A stretch of 23,259 bases of DNA from UBA6183 sp041302975 (GTDB lineage: Bacteria > Bacteroidota > Bacteroidia > UKL13-3). The stretch lies in contig JBFYQC010000224.1 in NCBI GenBank assembly GCA_041302975.1, forward strand, positions 1-23,259. The letters run 5' to 3'. The notes under the pieces were generated by a model. It was not told the origin of the DNA. It saw nothing but the letters and a program-made list of their open reading frames with translations, and did no database searches. Positions 16,927 through 23,259 of the stretch are shown here, in pieces (the first letter of the stretch is position 1; every line of letters starts with the position of its first letter). Both the position numbers and the translations under genes were made by a program.

Positions 16927-16979
16927 AATGCAAATTTTGCGAATTGCATTGTTAAATAATGATTATTTGGAATTGCATT
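16927..16979. promoter_or_regulatory. Three TTGCATT motif copies in the divergent region, possible operator
   Basis: AATGCAA at 16927-16933 and TTGCATT at 16944-16950 form an inverted repeat with a 10-nt spacer. A third copy, within GAATTGCATT, recurs at 16970-16979 as a direct repeat of 16941-16950. The region separates the divergent PorV-like and lnt genes. No full-consensus promoter is visible there on either strand, only one-mismatch -7 elements. Confidence 0.3.
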
Positions 16980-17014
16980 TTAAATGGTAGAAGTTGCGTG
17001 GTAATTCAATGTGC

Positions 17015-18640
17015 ATGAAATTAGATTATATTCATATAAAACTTACAGGTTTATCAATACTTACAGGAGTTTTACTTACCTTATCATGGCCACCTATCGG
17101 ATTATTCCCTTTGGTTTTTGTGGGATTTGTTCCTTTATTTTTTATTCATCATTGGGTTATCCAAAACAAACTAGGCAGTGCATGGGCTTTTTTATATGGT
17201 TTTACTTCGTTTCTTATTTTTAACCTCGGCACAACTTGGTGGGTTTGGAACGCGAGTGCAAGTGGTGCAATCATTGCGTTTATATTAAATAGCCTACTCA
17301 TGAATTTGCCATTTATGTTCCTGCATCATTTAGCTAAAAAACAAAATAGCAGTTTAAAGTTATGGCCATTTATTTGGGCTTGGATTACATTTGAGTATTT
17401 TCATTTAAGATGGGACGCAACCTGGCCTTGGCTAACTTTAGGAAACGCCTTTGCCAATACCCCTTGGCTGGTTCAATGGTACGAGTACACCGGAACAGCA
17501 GGTGGTTCTCTTTGGATCTTGTGGGTTAATAAAAAACTATTTCAATGGATTGTTGCATACAAAACACTTAACCAACAACAGCGATTTAAAAGTGGATTTA
17601 ACCTTGCCTTTTTTGGATTATTCGCTCCAATATTTTTGTCTTTTTATGTTTTGGGTGAATATAAAAAACAACAAGAATCTACCCCCGCAATAACAGCTCA
17701 TGTGATGGTGGTGCAACCCAATATTGACCCTTACAAAGAAAAGTTTAGTGCCATGAGCGATTACGAGCAAACCCTTAAAATGCTTAACATTGCGGACAAA
17801 AAAATGGATACTACGGTTCAGTTAATTGCGTTTCCAGAAACAGCATTGGTAGGCAATTTAAATGAGCGCGATTTGGCCAGTGAAGAAACTATAAAACTGA
17901 TTAGGCAATTTATGGGTAAATACCCATCGGTAAGTATTATTACAGGTGTTGATAGCTACAAGGAATATTTGCAAGGTGAAAAACCAAGTAAAACAGCACG
18001 TGAGTATAACCCAGGACAATATTATGACGCATACAATGCTGCGTATTTTTTACAACCTAATTCAACTGAAATTGACATTTACCACAAAAGCATTCTAGTA
18101 CCAGGTGTTGAACGACTTCCCTTTTCTTCGGTCTTAAAACATGTTGAAAAATACGCTATTGATTTGGGTGGAACAACCGGTAGTTTGGGTGTTGATGCGG
18201 AGCCACATAATTTTACATTAAACAACATGCTAAAAGCCGCTCCTATTATTTGTTATGAAAGTGTTTTCGGTGAATATGTTACCGAGTATGTTAAGCGTGG
18301 TGCCACATTTTTATGCATTATTACTAACGATGGATGGTGGGGAAATACACCTGGCTATAAACAACATTTACAATACGCATCTTTACGTGCCATTGAAACT
18401 AGGCGATATGTTGCACGTAGCGCAAACACAGGAATTTCGGCATTTTTTGATGATCAAGGAAACCTACTACAACAAACAAATTGGTGGGAACCTGCTGCAT
18501 TAAAGCAACACATTAGATTAAATACTACGCAAACATTTTACGTTAAAAATGGAGACATGATTGGCGAATACGCCATCATATTTGCAGCTTACTTTTTGTT
18601 TGGGTTGATCATAAAAAGAAAATCTCCATTTATGCCTTAA
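17015..18640 (+). CDS. lnt: Apolipoprotein N-acyltransferase
   Basis: Lnt adds the third acyl chain to lipoproteins at the periplasmic face of the inner membrane. The 541-residue protein has an N-terminal multi-spanning region (to about residue 220) containing the conserved WPWLTLGNAF, then a nitrilase-like domain. The Glu-Lys-Cys triad is visible as E275 (AFPETALVG), K358 (IYHKSILVPGVERLPF) and C413 (IICYESVFGE). A last membrane helix lies near 518-533. Starts at the ATG at 17009 or the TTG at 16994 are also in frame; 17015 begins the most typical N-terminus. The 3' end overlaps the converging inositol-monophosphatase gene by 11 bp. It would process the lipoprotein encoded nearby. Confidence 0.95.
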   Translation: MKLDYIHIKLTGLSILTGVLLTLSWPPIGLFPLVFVGFVPLFFIHHWVIQNKLGSAWAFLYGFTSFLIFNLGTTWWVWNASASGAIIAFILNSLLMNLPFMFLHHLAKKQNSSLKLWPFIWAWITFEYFHLRWDATWPWLTLGNAFANTPWLVQWYEYTGTAGGSLWILWVNKKLFQWIVAYKTLNQQQRFKSGFNLAFFGLFAPIFLSFYVLGEYKKQQESTPAITAHVMVVQPNIDPYKEKFSAMSDYEQTLKMLNIADKKMDTTVQLIAFPETALVGNLNERDLASEETIKLIRQFMGKYPSVSIITGVDSYKEYLQGEKPSKTAREYNPGQYYDAYNAAYFLQPNSTEIDIYHKSILVPGVERLPFSSVLKHVEKYAIDLGGTTGSLGVDAEPHNFTLNNMLKAAPIICYESVFGEYVTEYVKRGATFLCIITNDGWWGNTPGYKQHLQYASLRAIETRRYVARSANTGISAFFDDQGNLLQQTNWWEPAALKQHIRLNTTQTFYVKNGDMIGEYAIIFAAYFLFGLIIKRKSPFMP

Positions 18641-19424
18641 ATCCATTATGGATTACTGCATAAAAAGAATCGTAAATTTGAGTTGATGCGGCCACAATTT
18701 CTTTTCCAAAAATAGCATCATCAGTTCCGCCAAAAGTTGATATCTTACCTCCGGCTTCTCGCACCAAAACTATTCCTCCGGCCACATCCCATGGGCTTAA
18801 TCCGTATTCAAAAAAACCATCAAACCTGCCACAGGCCACGTAAGCTAAGTCAACCGCAGCACTTCCCATTCTGCGCATGCCTTGTGTGGTGCGTAAAAAT
18901 TCTTGTAAGGTATTGAGGTAACGTTTCATCAAATCAAAATCGTAATAAGGAAAACCTGTGGCCAATAATGCTTTTGATAATTCGTTGTTTTGTTTAACAC
19001 TTATTTTGTGCCCATTAAGGTGCGCTCCTCCGTCTTTCCATGCATAAAATAATTCATGACGATTGGGTTCAAACACTACACCAATAACCGGAACACCATT
19101 ATGCATTAAAGCAATACTTATGCTATAAACCGGCAGTTGATGAACAAAGTTTGTAGTTCCGTCTAATGGGTCAATCACCCACATGTATTCCTTTTGCTCG
19201 GTAGCTATGGTTTGTTCTTCGGTAATAAAACCGGCATCAGGTAAAATTATTTGTAAACCCGCTACCAGTTTTTCTTCTGCAGTTTTATCAACATATGAAA
19301 CCAATTGGTTAAAAGACTTTACTTCAACCGAATTTCGATTAAAAGATTGTGCCTCTGTTTGAATAAAATTGCCAACGGTTTTGGCCAAACTACACACTTT
19401 TGCGGTTATATCTTGTAATACCAT
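18630..19424 (-). CDS. Inositol monophosphatase-family protein (SuhB/CysQ-like)
   Basis: The protein has 264 residues, the usual length for the family. Metal-binding residues are present: E69-E70 (FITEEQ), D85 and D88 in WVIDPLDGTTNF, and W212-D213 in SPWDVAGG. It hydrolyses a phosphomonoester such as inositol-1-phosphate or a related sugar or nucleotide phosphate in a magnesium-dependent reaction. Bacterial relatives may also act on other substrates or on ribosome assembly. Sequence alone does not separate SuhB from other subgroups, so I give no symbol. Its stop lies 11 bp inside the converging lnt gene, and no hairpin terminator separates them. Confidence 0.92.
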   Translation of the reverse strand: MVLQDITAKVCSLAKTVGNFIQTEAQSFNRNSVEVKSFNQLVSYVDKTAEEKLVAGLQIILPDAGFITEEQTIATEQKEYMWVIDPLDGTTNFVHQLPVYSISIALMHNGVPVIGVVFEPNRHELFYAWKDGGAHLNGHKISVKQNNELSKALLATGFPYYDFDLMKRYLNTLQEFLRTTQGMRRMGSAAVDLAYVACGRFDGFFEYGLSPWDVAGGIVLVREAGGKISTFGGTDDAIFGKEIVAASTQIYDSFYAVIHNGFKA

Positions 19425-19508
19425 ATTTAAACAATTAACGCGGGGTTATACCAAACAAATTAACGAAATTTTAATTTAAATTGTTACACCCTGGTATGAA
19501 CTATTTAA

Positions 19509-20603
19509 CTATTCTTCCTCTTGTTTACTTAAAACGTGCTTGTTATAATTTCTCCATTTTTCTAAAACACTTGCAAAATCGGGTGGCAACTCAGCTTCAA
19601 AATACATATTTTGACCAGTACGCGGATGCACAAAACCAAGCGAACGTGCATGCAAACCTTGGCGAGGCATAAGCTGAAAACAATTTTCCACAAACTGTTT
19701 GTACTTGGTAAATGAAGGCCCTTTCAATATTCTATCGCCACCATAGGTATCATCACTAAACAAGTTATGCCCTATGTGTTTCATGTGTACACGAATTTGA
19801 TGAGTACGGCCAGTTTCCAATCGGCATTCTATTAATGATACATATTGTAAACGCTCTAAAACCTTGTAATGTGTTACACTCCAACGTCCTTTTTCTTCAT
19901 CATCATACATCATAAATACACGCCTGTCTTTTGCACTTCTTCCAATGTATCCGGTTACTGTTCCATTCTCTTCATCAAAATTACCCCAAGCTAATGCTAC
20001 GTACCTGCGCTGAATGGTGTGGTGAAAAAATTGCTTAGCCAAATGAGTCATGGCAATATCATTTTTTGCAATCACCAATAACCCGCTTGTGTTTTTATCA
20101 ATACGATGCACCAATCCGGGGCGTACATTGTTTTCTTTGGTAAAGTTATTATCCTTTAAATAATAAGCCAAAGCATTTACCAATGTTCCACTAACATTGT
20201 TATGACCAGGATGTACCACCATTCCGGCCTGTTTGTTTACAATCAATACGTCCTCATCTTCATAAATAATACTCAACGGGATATTCTCCGGAACAATCTC
20301 GGTATCCTTTGGTGGTTGAGGTAAAACAATGCTGATTACATCAAGTGGTTTTACTTTATAGCTACTTTTTATGGGTTTTTCGTTTACCAAAATACTACCA
20401 GCATCAGCAGCAGCTTGTAACTTAGTCCGGCTCGCATTTTGCAGGCGTATCATCAAAAATTTATCGATACGCATCATGGTTTGCCCCTTATCAACTACAA
20501 TTCTATGGTGTTCCCACAATTCCTGCTCATCACCAGCATCATCTAATTCTTCGTCAAGCGGCTTAGGTAAGTCGGCTTCGTTTTTAAACTTATTATAATA
20601 CAT
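19509..20603 (-). CDS. rluD: RluA/RluD-family 23S rRNA pseudouridine synthase
   Basis: The protein has 364 residues. About 40 acidic N-terminal residues precede an S4 RNA-binding domain (MRIDKFLMIRLQNASRTKL, residues about 44-95). The catalytic domain carries HRIDKNTSGLLVIAKND, with catalytic D169, and later GRTHQIRVHMKHIGH. It isomerises uridine to pseudouridine in RNA; the RluD subgroup modifies 23S rRNA helix 69. The S4 domain and motif order favour RluD over RluA, but the exact target is inferred. Its start lies 11 bp inside the end of the upstream cyclase-family gene, suggesting translational coupling. The N-terminal extension is longer than in E. coli RluD. Confidence 0.92.
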   Translation of the reverse strand: MYYNKFKNEADLPKPLDEELDDAGDEQELWEHHRIVVDKGQTMMRIDKFLMIRLQNASRTKLQAAADAGSILVNEKPIKSSYKVKPLDVISIVLPQPPKDTEIVPENIPLSIIYEDEDVLIVNKQAGMVVHPGHNNVSGTLVNALAYYLKDNNFTKENNVRPGLVHRIDKNTSGLLVIAKNDIAMTHLAKQFFHHTIQRRYVALAWGNFDEENGTVTGYIGRSAKDRRVFMMYDDEEKGRWSVTHYKVLERLQYVSLIECRLETGRTHQIRVHMKHIGHNLFSDDTYGGDRILKGPSFTKYKQFVENCFQLMPRQGLHARSLGFVHPRTGQNMYFEAELPPDFASVLEKWRNYNKHVLSKQEEE

Positions 20604-21345
20604 GTTCTAACTTATACAATACGGGTTTACTTGGACTTGCATCAGTTTGTAATGATGCAATTTGCAAGTTCAATACATAAATATCATCCTCAATGTATTC
20701 TGGTATATAGGCCATTTCTGTAATGGTTGAATCCAAACGAGGTGCATCCGGATAATTCCAAAAAGCATGATGTGCCTCTAAAGCACCACCATCTTCTTCC
20801 CTATCAACAGATGGTAAATCAATGATTAAATGTTTAATACCACATTCTCTTAAAAACATACACAATTCAGGTTGCAAATATCCGGGGTTGTTTCCGGAGT
20901 AGTGTGCAACTAATTTGTTATTTTCATTAGGCAGGGTTCTTATAATTAACGCATCAATAAGCGGATGTAAAAATGGTTCTACATCTTTTAACATCACCAC
21001 AAAATCATTATTTATGGGTTGAGGTGTTACGGTAATTACTTGTGCCAAAAACATAAATTGCTTTAACACTTCATTAATGGTAATTCGCTGTTTACTAATA
21101 TGCCCTACACACTCGGTATGTGTACCGTTTCCATGTGCATTAATTAACAAATTTTCGCAATTAACACTCCCACCCAAAGCAACGCTGCCTACAAAACCAC
21201 CTACCCTAAAAGGTTCAAAATTAGGTTGCTGAATTCCAAATGCATTCGGATTTTGTTCTCCACTATGCATAGGTATGCTGATGTCGAGCGGCTTACTAAA
21301 GTTTACGCTGAAATTCTGTTCTTTATACTCAATATTAGCGTGCAT
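20593..21345 (-). CDS. Cyclase/kynurenine-formamidase-family protein
   Basis: This 250-residue protein belongs to the metal-dependent cyclase family (PF04199-like). The signature is visible as HGNGTHTECVGH (H71, H76, E78, H82). The usual form is HxGTHxDxPxH, so here glutamate stands for aspartate and valine for proline. LDISIPMHSGEQNPNAFG near the N-terminus is the typical opening. Known relatives hydrolyse N-formylkynurenine or other amides, but no kynurenine-pathway gene is present, so the substrate is open. No signal peptide is seen. Its 3' end overlaps the start of rluD by 11 bp on the same strand, and 52 nt separate its start from the divergent histidine kinase gene. Confidence 0.85.
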   Translation of the reverse strand: MHANIEYKEQNFSVNFSKPLDISIPMHSGEQNPNAFGIQQPNFEPFRVGGFVGSVALGGSVNCENLLINAHGNGTHTECVGHISKQRITINEVLKQFMFLAQVITVTPQPINNDFVVMLKDVEPFLHPLIDALIIRTLPNENNKLVAHYSGNNPGYLQPELCMFLRECGIKHLIIDLPSVDREEDGGALEAHHAFWNYPDAPRLDSTITEMAYIPEYIEDDIYVLNLQIASLQTDASPSKPVLYKLEHVL

Positions 21346-21357
21346 GTTTCGTTATGG

Positions 21358-21387
21358 TTTGAGATTGCGAATATCATTATATATTTG
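21358..21387 (+). promoter_or_regulatory. Bacteroidota-type promoter for the histidine kinase
   Basis: TTTG at 21358-21361, an 18-nt spacer and TATATTTG at 21380-21387 fit the phylum consensus. The ATG at 21398 is 10 nt after the -7 element, so the leader would be only a few nucleotides long. It lies in the 52-nt gap shared with the divergent cyclase-family gene. Confidence 0.65.
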
Positions 21388-21397
21388 ATTTATATCT

Positions 21398-22573
21398 ATG
21401 CGTGTATACGAACAAAAAATAAGATGGAAAAGATTGCTGTTTATTGTGGCTTTATGTATAGGAGCATTTAGCCTTTGGTATACCAATAAATTGGTACAAA
21501 AGTTAGCCACCGAAGAGGAGAAAAAAGTACTGTTATGGGCCAATGCTACCAAACAGTTGATTAATGCGAATGAAAATACAGACATTAACTTTTTGCTTGA
21601 TATCATTAAAGATAACGAGACCATTCCGGTTATTTTGGTTGATGACAATGGAAATATAACAGCACACAGAAACCTGGATAGTGCAAAGGCCGAAGACAAA
21701 AAATACTTGGAAATACAGTTGGCTGAGATGAAAGCTCAACGCGAACCCATAAAAATACTTTATGATGAACTGAATAAAAAATACAACTACTTATATTATA
21801 AAAACTCTATTATTTTAACACAACTGAAACAGTATCCTTACTACCAATTAAGCATTATCGCACTGTTTGTTTTGGTTGCCTATTTGGCATTTAGTTACTC
21901 ACGTAAATCGGAGCAAAACCAAGTATGGGTTGGTATGAGTAAAGAAACCGCACACCAATTGGGTACACCTATTTCATCGTTAAATGGTTGGATTAATTTA
22001 TTGCGTGATGCCAATGAAGCAGGAAAAGAAGAAATATTGCAAGAGTTTGAAAAAGATGTAAAACGCCTTGAATTAATAACGGAACGATTCAGCAAAATTG
22101 GATCAGCACCTGTACTGGAGGCGCAGAATATTTTTGAAGTGATGCAACGTGCGGTTGATTATTTGAGAACACGATCATCCAGCCAAGTAAAATTTAGTGT
22201 AACAAGTATTGATGAAGATGCACTAGCTTTGGTAAATGTGCCATTGTTTGATTGGGTTGTTGAGAACATTTGTAAAAATGCCATTGATGCCATGAGTGGT
22301 ACTGGTAGCATTAACGTTCACATCAGTACCGAAGCCGATAAAGTGTATATTGACATCCAAGATAACGGAAAAGGTATTCCTCCATCAAAACAAAAAACAG
22401 TTTTTAAACCCGGTTATACCACTAAAAAACGAGGTTGGGGTTTAGGTTTATCATTGACTAAACGTATTATAGAAGACTACCACAGAGGTAAGGTATTTGT
22501 AAAAGAATCTGCCGTTGAAAAAGGTACTACATTTAGAATTGTATTACATGGTGGTGGCGAATTGATGAGTTAA
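21398..22573 (+). CDS. Membrane sensor histidine kinase
   Basis: The protein has 391 residues. A first membrane helix (about 11-29) and a second (about 149-167) enclose a periplasmic sensor segment of about 120 residues with no family I recognise. No HAMP domain is evident; the second helix leads almost directly into the dimerisation domain. The phospho-accepting histidine is H186 in KETAHQLGTPISSL, a variant H-box I associate with Bacteroidota kinases, where LGTP replaces the usual LKTP. The ATPase domain has the N box ENICKNAIDAM (N290, N294), the G1 box DNGKGIP and the G2 box RGWGLGLSL (345-353). No response regulator gene is in the window, so the partner and signal are unknown. Its stop overlaps the converging hypothetical gene by 4 bp. 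Confidence 0.92.
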   Translation: MRVYEQKIRWKRLLFIVALCIGAFSLWYTNKLVQKLATEEEKKVLLWANATKQLINANENTDINFLLDIIKDNETIPVILVDDNGNITAHRNLDSAKAEDKKYLEIQLAEMKAQREPIKILYDELNKKYNYLYYKNSIILTQLKQYPYYQLSIIALFVLVAYLAFSYSRKSEQNQVWVGMSKETAHQLGTPISSLNGWINLLRDANEAGKEEILQEFEKDVKRLELITERFSKIGSAPVLEAQNIFEVMQRAVDYLRTRSSSQVKFSVTSIDEDALALVNVPLFDWVVENICKNAIDAMSGTGSINVHISTEADKVYIDIQDNGKGIPPSKQKTVFKPGYTTKKRGWGLGLSLTKRIIEDYHRGKVFVKESAVEKGTTFRIVLHGGGELMS

Positions 22574-23043
22574 CCCAGGTCCTCTATTTCCTTCAAATAA
22601 TCATACTGCAAGTCTTCATGCAACTTACCTAACTCCTTGTTTATTTTTTTGAGTTGCGCATCATACAAATTCATGAGCTGGTTACTTTGGTAAAGTAACA
22701 TATCAAGTTTACGCAAGTGCTGTAAAAAGTAAATCAACAGCTCTATATTGGTTTGCGGAAGGCCACTGTATTTGGCTTGTTTATTTAAATTGCGTAATAT
22801 TTTCCGTATCGTTTTTTTTGCATAATAAACATGCGATGTATTTACTTCTTTAAACTGCTCATCAATTTCTTGTTTTACCTGCTTAACAAATTGTTGCTCA
22901 TCACTGGCCTCAAATAATAAATAGTGTAACAACTCTTTATTCTCTTTTTTGTATTTGGCCAAACGCACACAAAGCTCCACCAACTGAGGATATGGCAAGG
23001 TTTGCACTTCTTTTTTTAACTGAGCTAATGTTAATGTTTGCAT
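22570..23043 (-). CDS. Conserved hypothetical protein, helical and charged
   Basis: The protein has 157 residues, with no signal peptide, membrane helix or cysteine-rich site. It is strongly helical and rich in K, E, L and Q. It starts with QLKKEVQTLPYPQLVELCVRLA and contains AKYKKENKELLHYLLFEASDE and a C-terminal LHEDLQYDYLKEIEDL. I have a sense of a conserved Bacteroidota family (possibly DUF6155) but no function is known to me. It converges on the histidine kinase, sharing TTAA as both stop regions. It follows a terminator at 23059, so it is probably its own transcription unit, though no consensus promoter is seen in the 67-nt gap. The reading frame has no breaks and looks genuine. Confidence 0.75.
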   Translation of the reverse strand: MQTLTLAQLKKEVQTLPYPQLVELCVRLAKYKKENKELLHYLLFEASDEQQFVKQVKQEIDEQFKEVNTSHVYYAKKTIRKILRNLNKQAKYSGLPQTNIELLIYFLQHLRKLDMLLYQSNQLMNLYDAQLKKINKELGKLHEDLQYDYLKEIEDLG

Positions 23044-23057
23044 AATATGTGTAAAGT

Positions 23058-23090
23058 AAAAAGCCTCCTGCTTTGCAACAGAAGGCTTTT
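23058..23090 (-). terminator. Intrinsic terminator of the last minus-strand gene
   Basis: AAAAGCCT (23059-23066) pairs with AGGCTTTT (23083-23090), with three further inner pairs. Read on the minus strand, the hairpin ends in a run of five Ts. It lies 20 nt past the stop of the gene at 23110 and before the hypothetical gene starting at 23043. Confidence 0.8.
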
Positions 23091-23109
23091 ATAAAAGTAC
23101 AATTTACTA

Positions 23110-23259
23110 TTAAATAAATTTAGGATATTGATTCGGATTGTATTCGTGCATCATATCCATAATGGATTCAAAAATATCTTCGGCACTTGGCTTACTAAAA
23201 TAATCACCATCGGTACCATAAGCAGGACGGTGCGCTTTAGCTGCAATGGTTAATGGTTT
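23110..23259 (-). CDS. C-terminal fragment of a gene continuing past the window, possibly amidophosphoribosyltransferase-like
   Basis: An open frame of 49 residues runs from the window edge to a TAA at 23110-23112 on the minus strand. It reads through AAKAHRPAYGTDGDYFSKP and SAEDIFESIMDMMHEYNP to end QYPKFI. Codon use and the following terminator mark it as real. The sequence reminds me of the end of the long (about 630-residue) Bacteroidota amidophosphoribosyltransferase homologue, but this is memory of a short tail and is not secure. No catalytic motif lies in the visible part. Confidence 0.6.
   Translation of the reverse strand, partial: KPLTIAAKAHRPAYGTDGDYFSKPSAEDIFESIMDMMHEYNPNQYPKFI

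Noticed and set aside
1..23259. CRISPR array, tRNA, rRNA, transposon or prophage
   Set aside because: I saw no spaced direct repeats, cloverleaf-like segments, transposase or phage motifs. Almost all of the sequence is accounted for by the genes listed.

Overview
The window is an AT-rich stretch of chromosome from a member of the Bacteroidota. Three things point there. First, the gene order NAD kinase, DUF6089/PorG-like proteins, UppS, BamA, Skp, Skp matches the order I recall from Porphyromonas and flavobacteria. Second, there is a PorV/PorQ-family outer-membrane protein and an outer-membrane barrel with a carboxypeptidase-regulatory-like N-terminal domain. Third, promoter-like sites follow the phylum's TTTG / TAnnTTTG pattern, and Shine-Dalgarno sites are weak or absent. 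I cannot name the genus. No tRNA, rRNA, CRISPR, insertion sequence or phage gene is visible. Coding density is very high, and no gene-free stretch exceeds about 120 bases.

Layout, plus strand, 1-11980. A 5'-truncated SAM methyltransferase, a GT4 glycosyltransferase and a PabA/TrpG-type glutamine amidotransferase form a tight cluster (4-nt gap, then an ATGA overlap). Next come an alpha/beta hydrolase, a CBS-ACT protein and NAD kinase, each separated by 4 nt. Then comes an envelope-biogenesis block: three tandem, diverged DUF6089 (PorG-like) outer-membrane proteins, UppS (lipid carrier synthesis), BamA (outer-membrane protein insertion) and two Skp/OmpH periplasmic chaperones. A strong bidirectional hairpin terminator at 12001-12033 closes this block.

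Minus strand, 12055-16910. A DUF-type outer-membrane barrel protein with a carboxypeptidase-regulatory-like domain is preceded by a two-gene unit: a PorV/PorQ-like barrel followed 14 nt later by a beta-propeller lipoprotein. A divergent region at 16911-17014 separates this from lnt.

From 17015 to the end. Apolipoprotein N-acyltransferase (lnt, plus) converges on and overlaps an inositol-monophosphatase-family gene (minus). RluD-type pseudouridine synthase and a cyclase/kynurenine-formamidase-family gene (both minus, overlapping) follow. A membrane histidine kinase (plus) shares its stop region with a small conserved hypothetical (minus). The last 150 bases hold the 3' end of a further minus-strand gene.

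How it fits together: most of the window makes or maintains the outer membrane. It covers the lipid carrier, barrel assembly, chaperones, lipoprotein acylation and, by family inference, type IX secretion parts (PorG-like and PorV-like). The most interesting observations are the PorG-like triplication, a set of alternating complementary segments between its first two copies, and the PorV-like/lipoprotein pair.
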